From Megaustenia siamemsis (taxonomy: Eukaryota > Mollusca > Gastropoda > Stylommatophora > Ariophantidae): DNA of 64,000 nt. Within the stretch, counting starts at the first letter, position 1, and every line of letters starts with the position of its first letter. Location: assembly GCA_032433765.1 (NCBI GenBank), contig JAVIAB010000041.1, forward strand, positions 81,629,428-81,693,427, read 5' to 3'. Both the position numbers and the translations under genes were made by a program. Shown in pieces: positions 9,680 through 25,800 of the stretch. The notes under the pieces are model-generated. The model was given only the letters and a program-made list of their open reading frames with translations, did not search any database and was not told where the DNA came from.

Positions 9680-10855
9680 ATCTTTGTTTTAGTGTCTTTG
9701 TCATGACCATTAAATTGTGGAGATCTCTGTTTTAGTGTCTTTGTCATGACCTTTAAATTGTGGAGATCTCTGTTTTAGTGTCTTTGTCATGACCTTTAAA
9801 TTGTGGAGATCTCTGTTTTAGTGTCTTTGTCATGACCTTTAAATTGTGGAGATCTCTGTTTTAGTGTCTTTGTCATGACCTTTAAATTGTGGAGATCTCT
9901 GTTTTAGTGTCTTTGTCATGACCTTTAAATTGTGGAGATCTCTGTTTTAGTGTCTTTGACGTGACCTTTAAATTGTGGAGATCTCTGTTTTAGTGTCTTT
10001 GACGTGAACTTTTCATTGTGGAGATCTCTGTTTTAGTGTCTTTGAAATGAGCTCTGTATTCTGGAGAACTTTGTGTTGGTATCTTTGATATGAGTTCTTT
10101 ATTATGGAGATCTTTGTTTTTGTGTCTTTCATAGGAGCTCTTTATTATGGAGATCTTTGTTTTTGTGTCTTTCATATGAGCTCTTTATTATGGAGATCTT
10201 TGTTTTGGTTCTTTCATAGAAGCTCTTTATTATGGAGATCTTTGTTTTTGTGTCTTTCAAATGAGCTCTTTATTATAGAGATCTTCGTTTTTGTGTCTTT
10301 CATATGAGCTCTTTATTATGGAGATCTTTGTTTTGGTTCTTTCATATAAGCTCTTTATTATAGAGATCTTTGTTTTTGTGTCTTTCAAATGAGCTCTTTA
10401 TTATAGAGATCTTCGTTTTTGTGTCTTTAATACGAGCTCTTCATTATGGATATCGTTGTTTTTGTGTCTTTCATATGAGCACGTTATTATGGAGATCTTT
10501 GTTTTGGTGTCTTTCATAGCGGCTCTTTATAATGGATATCGTTGTTTTGGTGTCTTTCATAGGAGTTATTTCTTATGGAGATCTTTGTTTTGGTGTCTTT
10601 CATAGGAGTTCTTTATTATGGAGATCTTTGTTTTTGTGTCTTTCATATGAGTTCTTTATTATAGAGATCTTTGTTTTTGTGTCTTTCATAGGAGTTCTTT
10701 ATTATAGAGATCTTTGTTTTGGCGTCTTTCATAGGTGTTCTTTATTATGGAGATCTTTGTTTTTGTGTCTTTCATAGGAGTTCTTTATTATAGAGATCTT
10801 TGTTTTTGTGTCTTTAATAGCAGTTCTTTATTATGGAGTTCTTTGTTTTGGTGTC
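9680..10855 (+). repeat. 43-bp minisatellite, ~27 copies, two subfamilies
   Basis: The left subfamily (9680-10050) has the unit TTTAAATTGTGGAGATCTCT, GTTTTAGTGTCTTTGTCATG, ACC. The right subfamily reads GCTCTTTATTATGGAGATCT, TTGTTTTTGTGTCTTTCATA, GGA. Length is kept at 43 bp throughout, so the two descend from one unit. The array abuts the giant satellite directly, sharing the bases GTCT at the joint near 10853. Confidence 0.92.
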
Positions 10856-13800
10856 TACCAGTATCTCCTTCTACAACATTTCAGTCTACCAGTAACTCCT
10901 CCTCCAACATTTCAATCCACCAGTAACTCCTCCAACATTTCAATCCACCAGTAACTCCTCGAACATTTCAGTCTACCAGTAACTCCTCCTCCAACATTTC
11001 AATCCACCAGTAACTCCTCCAACATTTCAGTCTACAAGTAACTCCTCCAACATTTCAATCTACCAGTAACTCCTCCAACATTTCAGTCTACCAGTAACTC
11101 CTCCAACATTTCAGTCTACCAGTAACTCCTCCAACATTTCAGTCTACCAGTAACTCCTCCAACATTTCAATCCACCAGTAACTCCTCCAACATTTCAGTC
11201 TACCAGTAACTCCTCCAACATTTCAGTCTACCAGTAACTCCTCCAACATTTCAATCTACCAGTAACTCCTCCTCCAACATTTCAATCCACCAGTAACTCC
11301 TCCAACATTTCAATCTACCAGTAACTCCTCCAACATTTCAGTCTACCAGTAACTCCTCCAACATTTCAGTCTACCAGTAACTCCTCCAACATTTCAATCT
11401 ACCAGTAACTCATCCAACATTTCAATCCACCAGTAACTCCTCCAACATTTCAATCTACCAGTAACTCCTCCTCCAACATTTCAGTCTACCAGTAACTCCT
11501 CCAACATTTCAGTCCACCAGTAACTCCTCCAACATTTCAATTTACCAGTAACTCCTCCAACATTTCAATCTACCAGTAACTCCTCCTCCAACATTTCAAT
11601 CCACCAGTAACTCCTCCAACATTTCAATCTACCAGTAACTCCTCCAACATTTCAATCTACCAGTAACTCATCCAACATTTCAATCCACCAGTAACTCCTC
11701 CAACATTTCAATCTACCAGTAACTCCTCCAACATTTCAATCTACCAGTAACTCCTCCTCCAACATTTCAGTCTACCAGTAACTCCTCCAATATTTCAGTC
11801 TACCAGTAACTCCTCCAACATTTCAATCCACCAGTAACTCCTCCAACATTTCAATCTACCAGTAACTCCTCCAACATTTCAGTCTACCAGTAACTCCTCC
11901 AACATTTCAATCTACCAGTAACTCCTCCAACATTTCAATCTACCAGTAACTCCTCCTCCAACATTTCAATCCACCAGTAACTCCTCCAACATTTCAGTCT
12001 ACCAGTAACTCCTCCAACATTTCAATCCACCAGTAACTCCTCCAACATTTCAATCTACCAGTAACTCCTCCACCAACATTTCAGTCTACCAGTAACTCCT
12101 CCAACATTTCAGTCTACCAGTAACTCCTCCAACATTTCAGTCTACCAGTAACTCCTCCAACATTTCAGTCTACCAGTAACTCCTCCAACATTTCAATCCA
12201 CCAGTAACTCCTCCAACATTTCAATCCACCAGTAACTCCTCCTCAATCATTTCAATCCACCAGTAACTCCTCCAACATTTCAATCTACCAGTAACTCCTC
12301 CAACATTTCAGTCTACCAGTAACTCCTCCAACATTTCAATCCACCAGTAACTCCTCCAACATTTCAATCCACCAGTAACTCCTCCAACATTTCAATCCAC
12401 CAGTAACTCCTCCAACATTTCAATCCACCAGTAACTCCTCCAACATTTCAATCTACAAGTAACTCCTCCAACATTTCAGTCTACCAGTAACTCCTCCAAC
12501 ATTTCAACCTACCAGTAACTCCTCCAACATTTCAATCCACCAGTAACTCCTCCAACATTTCAATCTACCAGTAACTCCTCCAACATTTCAATCCACCAGT
12601 AACTCCTCCAACATTTCAACCTACCAGTAACTCCTCATTCCAACATTTCAGTCTACCAGTAACTCCTCCTCCAACATTTCAATCCACCAGTAACTCCTCC
12701 TCAATCATTTCAATCCACCAGTAACTCCTCCTCAATCATTTCAATCCACCAGTAACTCCTCCAACATTTCAATCTACCAGTAACTCCTCCTCAATCATTT
12801 CAATCCACCAGTAACTCCTCCAACATTTCAGTCTACCAGTAACTCCTCCTCAATCATTTCAATCCACCAGTAACTCCTCCAACATTTCAATCCACCAGTA
12901 ACTCCTCCTCAATCATTTCAATCCACCAGTAACTCCTCCTCCAACATTTTAATCCACCAGTAACTCCTCCTCAATCATTTCAATCCACCAGTAACTCCTC
13001 CAACATTTCAACCTACCAGTAACTCCTCCAACATTTCAACCTACCAGTAACTCCTCCTCAATCATTTCAATCCACCAGTAACTCCTCCAACATTTCAACC
13101 TACCAGTAACTCCTCCAACATTTCAGTCTACCAGTAACTCCTCCAACATTTCAGTCTACCAGTAACTCCTCCAACATTTCAATCTACCAGTAACTCCTCC
13201 AACATTTCAGTCTACCAGTAACTCCTCCAACATTTCAATCTACCAGTAACTCCTCCAACATTTCAATCTACCAGTAACTCCTCCAACATTTCAATCCACC
13301 AGTAACTCCTCCAACATTTCAGTCTACCAGTTACTCCTCCAACATTTCAACCTACCAGTAACTCCTCCAACATTTCAACCTACCAGTAACTCCTCCTCCA
13401 ACATTTCAGTCTACCAGTAACTCCTCCAACATTTCAGTCTACCAGTAACTCCTCCAACATTTCAGTCTACCAGTAACTCCTCCAACATTTCAACCTACCA
13501 GTAACTCCTCCAACATTTCAGTCTACCAGTAACTCCTCCAACATTTCAGTCTACCAGTAACTCCTCCAACATTTCAGTCTACCAGTAACTCCTCCAACAT
13601 TTCAATCCACCAGTAACTCCTCCAACATTTCAACCTACCAGTAACTCCTCCAACATTTCAGTCTACCAGTAACTCCTCCAACATTTCAGTCTACAGTAAC
13701 TCCTCCTCAATCATTTCAATCTACCAGTAACTCCTCCTCAATCATTTCAACCTACCAGTAACTCCTCCAACATTTCAACCTACCAGTAACTCCTCCAACA

Positions 13801-16800
13801 TTACAACCTACCAGTAACTCCTCCAACATTTCAATCTACCAGTAACTCCTCCTCCAACATTTCAAACCACCAGTAACTCCTCCTCCAACATTTCAGTCTA
13901 CCAGTAACTCCTCCAACATTTCAGTCTACCAGTAACTCCTCCAACATTTCAGTCTACCAGTAACTCCTCCTCCAACATTTCAGTCTACCAGTAACTCCTC
14001 CAACATTTCAGTCTACCAGTAACTCCTCTTCCAACATTTCAGTCTACCAGTAACTCCTCTTCCAACATTTCAGTCTACCAGTAACTCCTCCAACATTTAA
14101 ATCTACCAGTAACTCCTCCAACATTTCAGTCTACCAGTAACTCCTCCAACATTTAAATCTACCAGTAACTCCTCCAACATTTCAATCTACCAGTAACTCC
14201 TCCAACATTTCAGTCTACCAGTAACTCCTCCAACATTTCAATCTACCAGTAACTCCTCCAACATTTCAGTCTACCAGTAACTCCTCCAACATTTAAATCT
14301 ACCAGTAACTCCTCCAACATTTAAATCTACCAGTAACTCCTCCAACATTTCAATCTACCAGTAACTCCTCCAACATTTAAATCTACCAGTAACTCCTCCA
14401 ACATTTCAATCCACCAGTAACTCCTCCAACATTTCAAACCACCAGTAACTCCTCCTCCAACATTTCAGTCTACCAGTAACTCCTACAACATTTCAGTCTA
14501 CCAGTAACTAATCCAACATTTCAGTCTACCAGTAACTCCTCCAACATTTCAATCTACCAGTATCTCCTCCAACATTTCAGTCTACCAGTAACTCCTCCAA
14601 CATTTCAGTCTACCAGTAACTCCTCCAACATTTCAGTCTACCAGTAACTCCTCATCCAACATTTCAGTCTACCAGTAACTCCTCCAACATTTCAGTCTAC
14701 CAGTAACTCCTCCAACATTTCAGTCTACCAGTAACTCCTCCAACATTTCAGTCCACCAGTAACTCCTCATCCAACATTTCAGTCTACCAGTAACTCCTCC
14801 AACATTGCAGTCTACCAGTAACTCCTCCAACATTTCAGTCTACCAGTAACTCCTCCAACATTTCAGTCTACCAGTAAGTCCTACAACATTTCATTCTACC
14901 AGTAACTCCTCTTCCAACATTTCAATCTACCAGTAACTCCTCCTCCAACATTTATATCTACCTGTAACTCCTCCTCCAACATTTCAGTCTACCAGTAACT
15001 CCTCCTCCAACATTTCAGTCTACCAGTAACTCCTCCTCCAACATTTCAATCTACCAGTAACTCCTCCTCCAACATTTCAATCTACCAGTAACTCCTCCTC
15101 CAACATTTCAATCTACCAGTAACTCCTCCAACATTTCAATCTACCAGTAACTCCTCCAACATTTCAATCTACCAGTAACTCCTCCAACATTTCAGTCCAC
15201 CAGTAACTCCTCCAACATTTAAATCTACAAGTAACTCCTCCAACATTTCTATCTACCAGTAACTCCTCCAACATTTCAATCTACCAGTAACTCCTCCTCC
15301 AACAATTCAGTCTACCAGTAACTCCTCCTCCAACATTTCAATCCACCAGTAACTCCTCCTCAATCATTTCAATCCACCAGTAACTCCTCCTCAATCATTT
15401 CAATCCACCAGTAACTCCTCCAACATTTCAATCTACCAGTAACTCCTCCTCAATCATTTCAATCCACCAGTAACTCCTCCAACATTTCAGTCTACCAGTA
15501 ACTCCTCCTCAATCATTTCAATCCACCAGTAACTCCTCCTCCAACATTTTAATCCACCAGTAACTCCTCCTCAATCATTTCAATCCACCAGTAACTCCTC
15601 CAACATTTCAACCTACCAGTAACTCCTCCAACATTTCAACCTACCAGTAACTCCTCCTCAATCAGTTCAATCCACCAGTAACTCCTCCAACATTTCAACC
15701 TACCAGTAACTCCTCCAACATTTCAGTCTACCAGTAACTCCTCCAACATTTCAGTCTACCAGTAACTCCTCCAACATTTCAATCTACCAGTAACTCCTCC
15801 AACATTTCAATCCACCAGTAACTCCTCCAACATTTCAATCTACCAGTAACTCCTCCTCAATCATTTCAATCCACCAGTAACTCCTCCAACATTTCAGTCT
15901 ACCAGTAACTCCTCCTCAATCATTTCAATCCACCAGTAACTCCTCCAACATTTCAATCCACCAGTAACTCCTCCTCAATCATTTCAATCCACCAGTAACT
16001 CCTCCTCCAACATTTTAATCCACCAGTAACTCCTCCTCAATCATTTCAATCCACCAGTAACTCCTCCAACATTTCAACCTACCAGTAACTCCTCCAACAT
16101 TTCAACCTACCAGTAACTCCTCCTCAATCATTTCAATCCACCAGTAACTCCTCCAACATTTCAACCTACCAGTAACTCCTCCAACATTTCAGTCTACCAG
16201 TAACTCCTCCAACATTTCAGTCTACCAGTAACTCCTCCAACATTTCAATCTACCAGTAACTCCTCCAACATTTCAGTCTACCAGTAACTCCTCCAACATT
16301 TCAATCTACCAGTAACTCCTCCAACATTTCAATCTACCAGTAACTCCTCCAACATTTCAATCCACCAGTAACTCCTCCAACATTTCAATCTACCAGTAAC
16401 TCCTCCAACATTTCAACCTACCAGTAACTCCTCCAACATTTCAACCTACCAGTAACTCCTCCTCCAACATTTCAGTCTACCAGTAACTCCTCCAACATTT
16501 CAGTCTACCAGTAACTCCTCCAACATTTCAGTCTACCAGTAACTCCTCCAACATTTCAACCTACCAGTAACTCCTCCAACATTTCAGTCTACCAGTAACT
16601 CCTCCAACATTTCAGTCTACCAGTAACTCCTCCAACATTTCAGTCTACCAGTAACTCCTCCAACATTTCAACCTACCAGTAACTCCTCCAACATTTCAAC
16701 CTACCAGTAACTCCTCCAACATTTCAGTCTACCAGTAACTCCTCCAACATTTCAGTCTACCAGTAACTCCTCCTCAATCATTTCAATCTACCAGTAACTC

Positions 16801-19800
16801 CTCCTCAATCATTTCAACCTACCAGTAACTCCTCCAACATTTCAACCTACCAGTAACTCCTCCAACATTACAACCTACCAGTAACTCCTCCAACATTTCA
16901 ATCTACCAGTAACTCCTCCTCCAACATTTCAAACCACCAGTAACTCCTCCTCCAACATTTCAGTCTACCAGTAACTCCTCCAACATTTCAGTCTACCAGT
17001 AACTCCTCCAACATTTCAGTCTACCAGTAACTCCTCCTCCAACATTTCAGTCTACCAGTAACTCCTCCAACATTTCAGTCTACCAGTAACTCCTCTTCCA
17101 ACATTTCAGTCTACCAGTAACTCCTCTTCCAACATTTCAGTCTACCAGTAACTCCTCCAACATTTAAATCTACCAGTAACTCCTCCAACATTTCAGTCTA
17201 CCAGTAACTCCTCCAACATTTAAATCTACCAGTAACTCCTCCAACATTTCAATCTACCAGTAACTCCTCCAACATTTCAGTCTACCAGTAACTCCTCCAA
17301 CATTTCAATCTACCAGTAACTCCTCCAACATTTCAGTCTACCAGTAACTCCTCCAACATTTAAATCTAACCAGTAACTCCTCCAACATTTAAATCTACCA
17401 GTAACTCCTCCAACATTTCAATCTACCAGTAACTCCTCCAACATTTAAATCTACCAGTAACTCCTCCAACATTTCAATCCACCAGTAACTCCTCCAACAT
17501 TTCAAACCACCAGTAACTCCTCCTCCAACATTTCAGTCTACCAGTAACTCCTACAACATTTCAGTCTACCAGTAACTAATCCAACATTTCAGTCTACCAG
17601 TAACTCCTCCAACATTTCAATCTACCAGTATCTCCTCCAACATTTCAGTCTACCAGTAACTCCTCCAACATTTCAGTCTACCAGTAACTCCTCCAACATT
17701 TCAGTCTACCAGTAACTCCTCATCCAACATTTCAGTCTACCAGTAACTCCTCCAACATTTCAGTCTACCAGTAACTCCTCCAACATTTCAGTCTACCAGT
17801 AACTCCTCCAACATTTCAGTCCACCAGTAACTCCTCATCCAACATTTCAGTCTACCAGTAACTCCTCCAACATTGCAGTCTACCAGTAACTCCTCCAACA
17901 TTTCAGTCTACCAGTAACTCCTCCAACATTTCAGTCTACCAGTAAGTCATACAACATTTCATTCTACCAGTAACTCCTCTTCCAACATTTCAATCTACCA
18001 GTAACTCCTCCTCCAACATTTATATCTACCTGTAACTCCTCCTCCAACATTTCAATCCACCAGTAACTCCTCCAACATTTCAATCTACCAGTAACTCCTC
18101 CAACATTTCAGTCTACCAGTAACTCCTCCAACATTTCAATCCACCAGTAACTCCTCCAACATTTCAATCCACCAGTAACTCCTCCAACATTTCAATCCAC
18201 CAGTAACTCCTCCAACATTTCAATCCACCAGTAACTCCTCCAACATTTCAATCTACAAGTAACTCCTCCAACATTTCAGTCTACCAGTAACTCCTCCAAC
18301 ATTTCAACCTACCAGTAACTCCTCCAACATTTCAATCCACCAGTAACTCCTCCAACATTTCAATCTACCAGTAACTCCTCCAACATTTCAATCCACCAGT
18401 AACTCCTCCAACATTTCAACCTACCAGTAACTCCTCCTCCAACATTTCAGTCTACCAGTAACTCCTCCTCCAACATTTCAATCCACCAGTAACTCCTCCT
18501 CAATCATTTCAATCCACCAGTAACTCCTCCTCAATCATTTCAATCCACCAGTAACTCCTCCAACATTTCAATCTACCAGTAACTCCTCCTCAATCATTTC
18601 AATCCACCAGTAACTCCTCCAACATTTCAGTCTACCAGTAACTCCTCCTCAATCATTTCAATCCACCAGTAACTCCTCCAAAATTTCAATCCACCAGTAA
18701 CTCCTCCTCAATCATTTCAATCCACCAGTAACTCCTCCTCCAACATTTTAATCCACCAGTAACTCCTCCTCAATCATTTCAATCCACCAGTAACTCCTCC
18801 AACATTTCAACCTACCAGTAACTCCTCCAACATTTCAACCTACCAGTAACTCCTCCTCAATCATTTCAATCCACCAGTAACTCCTCCAACATTTCAACCT
18901 ACCAGTAACTCCTCCAACATTTCAGTCTACCAGTAACTCCTCCAACATTTCAGTCTACCAGTAACTCCTCCAACATTTCAATCTACCAGTAACTCCTCCA
19001 ACATTTCAATCTACCAGTAACTCCTCCAACATTTCAATCTACCAGTAACTCCTCCAACATTTCAATCTACCAGTAACTCCTCCAACATTTCAATCCACCA
19101 GTAACTCCTCCAACATTTCAGTCTACCAGTAACTCCTCCAACATTTCAACCTACCAGTAACTCCTCCAACATTTCAACCTACCAGTAACTCCTCCTCCAA
19201 CATTTCAGTCTACCAGTAACTCCTCCAACATTTCAGTCTACCAGTAACTCCTCCAACATTTCAGTCTACCAGTAACTCCTCCAACATTTCAACCTACCAG
19301 TAACTCCTCCAACATTTCAGTCTACCAGTAACTCCTCCAACATTTCAGTCTACCAGTAACTCCTCCAACATTTCAGTCTACCAGTAACTCCTCCAACATT
19401 TCAACCTACCAGTAACTCCTCCAACATTTCAACCTACCAGTAACTCCTCCAACATTTCAGTCTACCAGTAACTCCTCCAACATTTCAGTCTACCAGTAAC
19501 TCCTCCTCAATCATTTCAATCTACCAGTAACTCCTCCTCAATCATTTCAACCTACCAGTAACTCCTCCAACATTTCAACCTACCAGTAACTCCTCCAACA
19601 TTACAACCTACCAGTAACTCCTCCAACATTTCAATCTACCAGTAACTCCTCCTCCAACATTTCAAACCACCAGTAACTCCTCCTCCAACATTTCAGTCTA
19701 CCAGTAACTCCTCCAACATTTCAGTCTACCAGTAACTCCTCCAACATTTCAGTCTACCAGTAACTCCTCCTCCAACATTTCAGTCTACCAGTAACTCCTC

Positions 19801-22800
19801 CAACATTTCAGTCTACCAGTAACTCCTCTTCCAACATTTCAGTCTACCAGTAACTCCTCTTCCAACATTTCAGTCTACCAGTAACTCCTCCAACATTTAA
19901 ATCTACCAGTAACTCCTCCAACATTTCAGTCTACCAGTAACTCCTCCAACATTTAAATCTACCAGTAACTCCTCCAACATTTCAATCTACCAGTAACTCC
20001 TCCAACATTTCAGTCTACCAGTAACTCCTCCAACATTTCAATCTACCAGTAACTCCTCCAACATTTCAGTCTACCAGTAACTCCTCCAACATTTAAATCT
20101 ACCAGTAACTCCTCCAACATTTAAATCTACCAGTAACTCCTCCAACATTTCAATCTACCAGTAACTCCTCCAACATTTAAATCTACCAGTAACTCCTCCA
20201 ACATTTCAATCCACCAGTAACTCCTCCAACATTTCAAACCACCAGTAACTCCTCCTCCAACATTTCAGTCTACCAGTAACTCCTACAACATTTCAGTCTA
20301 CCAGTAACTAATCCAACATTTCAGTCTACCAGTAACTCCTCCAACATTTCAATCTACCAGTATCTCCTCCAACATTTCAGTCTACCAGTAACTCCTCCAA
20401 CATTTCAGTCTACCAGTAACTCCTCCAACATTTCAGTCTACCAGTAACTCCTCATCCAACATTTCAGTCTACCAGTAACTCCTCCAACATTTCAGTCTAC
20501 CAGTAACTCCTCCAACATTTCAGTCTACCAGTAACTCCTCCAACATTTCAGTCCACCAGTAACTCCTCATCCAACATTTCAGTCTACCAGTAACTCCTCC
20601 AACATTGCAGTCTACCAGTAACTCCTCCAACATTTCAGTCTACCAGTAACTCCTCCAACATTTCAGTCTACCAGTAAGTCCTACAACATTTCATTCTACC
20701 AGTAACTCCTCTTCCAACATTTCAATCTACCAGTAACTCCTCCTCCAACATTTATATCTACCTGTAACTCCTCCTCCAACATTTCAGTCTACCAGTAACT
20801 CCTCCTCCAACATTTCAGTCTACCAGTAACTCCTCCTCCAACATTTCAATCTACCAGTAACTCCTCCTCCAACATTTCAATCTACCAGTAACTCCTCCTC
20901 CAACATTTCAATCTACCAGTAACTCCTCCAACATTTCAATCTACCAGTAACTCCTCCAACATTTCAATCTACCAGTAACTCCTCCAACATTTCAGTCCAC
21001 CAGTAACTCCTCCAACATTTAAATCTACAAGTAACTCCTCCAACATTTCTATCTACCAGTAACTCCTCCAACATTTCAATCTACCAGTAACTCCTCCTCC
21101 AACATTTCAGTCTACCAGTAACTCCTCCTCCAACATTTCAATCCACCAGTAACTCCTCCTCAATCATTTCAATCCACCAGTAACTCCTCCTCAATCATTT
21201 CAATCCACCAGTAACTCCTCCAACATTTCAATCTACCAGTAACTCCTCCTCAATCATTTCAATCCACCAGTAACTCCTCCAACATTTCAGTCTACCAGTA
21301 ACTCCTCCTCAATCATTTCAATCCACCAGTAACTCCTCCTCCAACATTTTAATCCACCAGTAACTCCTCCTCAATCATTTCAATCCACCAGTAACTCCTC
21401 CAACATTTCAACCTACCAGTAACTCCTCCAACATTTCAACCTACCAGTAACTCCTCCTCAATCAGTTCAATCCACCAGTAACTCCTCCAACATTTCAACC
21501 TACCAGTAACTCCTCCAACATTTCAGTCTACCAGTAACTCCTCCAACATTTCAGTCTACCAGTAACTCCTCCAACATTTCAATCTACCAGTAACTCCTCC
21601 AACATTTCAATCCACCAGTAACTCCTCCAACATTTCAATCTACCAGTAACTCCTCCTCAATCATTTCAATCCACCAGTAACTCCTCCAACATTTCAGTCT
21701 ACCAGTAACTCCTCCTCAATCATTTCAATCCACCAGTAACTCCTCCAACATTTCAATCCACCAGTAACTCCTCCTCAATCATTTCAATCCACCAGTAACT
21801 CCTCCTCCAACATTTTAATCCACCAGTAACTCCTCCTCAATCATTTCAATCCACCAGTAACTCCTCCAACATTTCAACCTACCAGTAACACCTCCAACAT
21901 TTCAACCTACCAGTAACTCCTCCTCAATCATTTCAATCCACCAGTAACTCCTCCAACATTTCAACCTACCAGTAACTCCTCCAACATTTCAGTCTACCAG
22001 TAACTCCTCCAACATTTCAGTCTACCAGTAACTCCTCCAACATTTCAATCTACCAGTAACTCCTCCAACATTTCAGTCTACCAGTAACTCCTCCAACATT
22101 TCAATCTACCAGTAACTCCTCCAACATTTCAATCTACCAGTAACTCCTCCAACATTTCAATCCACCAGTAACTCCTCCAACATTTCAGTCTACCAGTAAC
22201 TCCTCCAACATTTCAACCTACCAGTAACTCCTCCAACATTTCAACCTACAAGTAACTCCTCCTCCAACATTTCAGTCTACCAGTAACTCCTCCAACATTT
22301 CAGTCTACCAGTAACTCCTCCAACATTTCAGTCTACCAGTAACTCCTCCAACATTTCAACCTACCAGTAACTCCTCCAACATTTCAGTCTACCAGTAACT
22401 CCTCCAACATTTCAGTCTACCAGTAACTCCTCCAACATTTCAGTCTACCAGTAACTCCTCCAACATTTCAACCTACCAGTAACTCCTCCAACATTTCAAC
22501 CTACCAGTAACTCCTCCAACATTTCAGTCTACCAGTAACTCCTCCAACATTTCAGTCTACCAGTAACTCCTCCTCAATCATTTCAATCTACCAGTAACTC
22601 CTCCTCAATCATTTCAACCTACCAGTAACTCCTCCAACATTTCAACCTACCAGTAACTCCTCCAACATTACAACCTACCAGTAACTCCTCCAACATTTCA
22701 ATCTACCAGTAACTCCTCCTCCAACATTTCAAACCACCAGTAACTCCTCCTCCAACATTTCAGTCTACCAGTAACTCCTCCAACATTTCAGTCTACCAGT

Positions 22801-25800
22801 AACTCCTCCAACATTTCAGTCTACCAGTAACTCCTCCTCCAACATTTCAGTCTACCAGTAACTCCTCCAACATTTCAGTCTACCAGTAACTCCTCTTCCA
22901 ACATTTCAGTCTACCAGTAACTCCTCTTCCAACATTTCAGTCTACCAGTAACTCCTCCAACATTTAAATCTACCAGTAACTCCTCCAACATTTCAGTCTA
23001 CCAGTAACTCCTCCAACATTTAAATCTACCAGTAACTCCTCCAACATTTCAATCTACCAGTAACTCCTCCAACATTTCAGTCTACCAGTAACTCCTCCAA
23101 CATTTCAATCTACCAGTAACTCCTCCAACATTTCAGTCTACCAGTAACTCCTCCAACATTTAAATCTACCAGTAACTCCTCCAACATTTAAATCTACCAG
23201 TAACTCCTCCAACATTTCAATCTACCAGTAACTCCTCCAACATTTAAATCTACCAGTAACTCCTCCAACATTTCAATCCACCAGTAACTCCTCCAACATT
23301 TCAAACCACCAGTAACTCCTCCTCCAACATTTCAATCTACCAGTAACTCCTACAACATTTCAGTCTACCAGTAACTAATCCAACATTTCAGTCTACCAGT
23401 AACTCCTCCAACATTTCAATCTACCAGTATCTCCTCCAACATTTCAGTCTACCAGTAACTCCTCCAACATTTCAGTCTACCAGTAACTCCTCCAGAATTT
23501 CAGTCTACCAGTAACTCCTCATCCAACATTTCAGTCTACCAGTAACTCCTCCAACATTTCAGTCTACCAGTAACTCCTCCAACATTTCAGTCTACCAGTA
23601 ACTCCTCCAACATTTCAGTCCACCAGTAACTCCTCATCCAACATTTCAGTCTACCAGTAACTCCTCCAACATTGCAGTCTACCAGTAACTCCTCCAACAT
23701 TTCAGTCTACCAGTAACTCCTCCAACATTTCAGTCTACCAGTAAGTCCTACAACATTTCATTCTACCAGTAACTCCTCTTCCAACATTTCAATCTACCAG
23801 TAACTCCTCCTCCAACATTTATATCTACCTGTAACTCCTCCTCCAACATTTCAGTCTACCAGTAACTCCTCCTCCAACATTTCAGTCTACCAGTAACTCC
23901 TCCTCCAACATTTCAATCTACCAGTAACTCCTCCTCCAACATTTCAATCTACCAGTAACTCCTCCTCCAACATTTCAATCTACCAGTAATTCCTCCAACA
24001 TTTCAATCTACCAGTAACTCCTCCAACATTTCAATCTACCAGTAACTCCTCCTCCAACATTTCCGTCCACCAGTAACTCCTCCAACATTTCAGTCTACCA
24101 GTAACTCCTCCAACATTTCAGTCTACCAGTAACTCCTCCTCCAACATTTCAGTCTACCAGTAACTCCTCCAACATTTCAGTCTACCAGTAACTCCTCTTC
24201 CAACATTTCAGTCTACCAGTAACTCCTCTTCCAACATTTCAGTCTACCAGTAACTCCTCCAACATTTAAATCTACCAGTAACTCCTCCAACATTTCAGTC
24301 TACCAGTAACTCCTCCAACATTTAAATCTACCAGTAACTCCTCCAACATTTCAATCTACCAGTAACTCCTCCAACATTTCAGTCTACCAGTAACTCCTCC
24401 AACATTTCAATCTACCAGTAACTCCTCCAACATTTCAGTCTACCAGTAACTCCTCCAACATTTAAATCTACCAGTAACTCCTCCAACATTTAAATCTACC
24501 AGTAACTCCTCCAACATTTCAATCTACCAGTAACTCCTCCAACATTTAAATCTACCAGTAACTCCTCCAACATTTCAATCCACCAGTAACTCCTCCAACA
24601 TTTCAAACCACCAGTAACTCCTCCTCCAACATTTCAATCTACCAGTAACTCCTACAACATTTCAGTCTACCAGTAACTAATCCAACATTTCAGTCTACCA
24701 GTAACTCCTCCAACATTTCAATCTACCAGTATCTCCTCCAACATTTCAGTCTACCAGTAACTCCTCCAACATTTCAGTCTACCAGTAACTCCTCCAGAAT
24801 TTCAGTCTACCAGTAACTCCTCATCCAACATTTCAGTCTACCAGTAACTCCTCCAACATTTCAGTCTACCAGTAACTCCTCCAACATTTCAGTCTACCAG
24901 TAACTCCTCCAACATTTCAGTCCACCAGTAACTCCTCATCCAACATTTCAGTCTACCAGTAACTCCTCCAACATTGCAGTCTACCAGTAACTCCTCCAAC
25001 ATTTCAGTCTACCAGTAACTCCTCCAACATTTCAGTCTACCAGTAAGTCCTACAACATTTCATTCTACCAGTAACTCCTCTTCCAACATTTCAATCTACC
25101 AGTAACTCCTCCTCCAACATTTATATCTACCTGTAACTCCTCCTCCAACATTTCAGTCTACCAGTAACTCCTCCTCCAACATTTCAGTCTACCAGTAACT
25201 CCTCCTCCAACATTTCAATCTACCAGTAACTCCTCCTCCAACATTTCAATCTACCAGTAACTCCTCCTCCAACATTTCAATCTACCAGTAATTCCTCCAA
25301 CATTTCAATCTACCAGTAACTCCTCCAACATTTCAATCTACCAGTAACTCCTCCAACATTTCCGTCCACCAGTAACTCCTCCAACATTTAAATCTACAAG
25401 TAACTCCTCCAACATTTCTATCTACCAGTAACTCCTCCAACATTTCAATCTACCAGTAACTCCTCCTCCAACATTTCAGTCTACCAGTAACTCCTCCTCC
25501 AACATTTCAATCCACCAGTAACTCCTCCTCAATCATTTCAATCCACCAGTAACTCCTCCTCAATCATTTCAATCCACCAGTAACTCCTCCAACATTTCAA
25601 TCTACCAGTAACTCCTCCTCAATCATTTCAATCCACCAGTAACTCCTCTAACATTTCAGTCTACCAGTAACTCCTCCTCAATCATTTCAATCCACCAGTA
25701 ACTCCTCCTCCAACATTTTAATCCACCAGTAACTCCTCCTCAATCATTTCAATCCACCAGTAACTCCTCCAACATTTCAACCTACCAGTAACTCCTCCAA

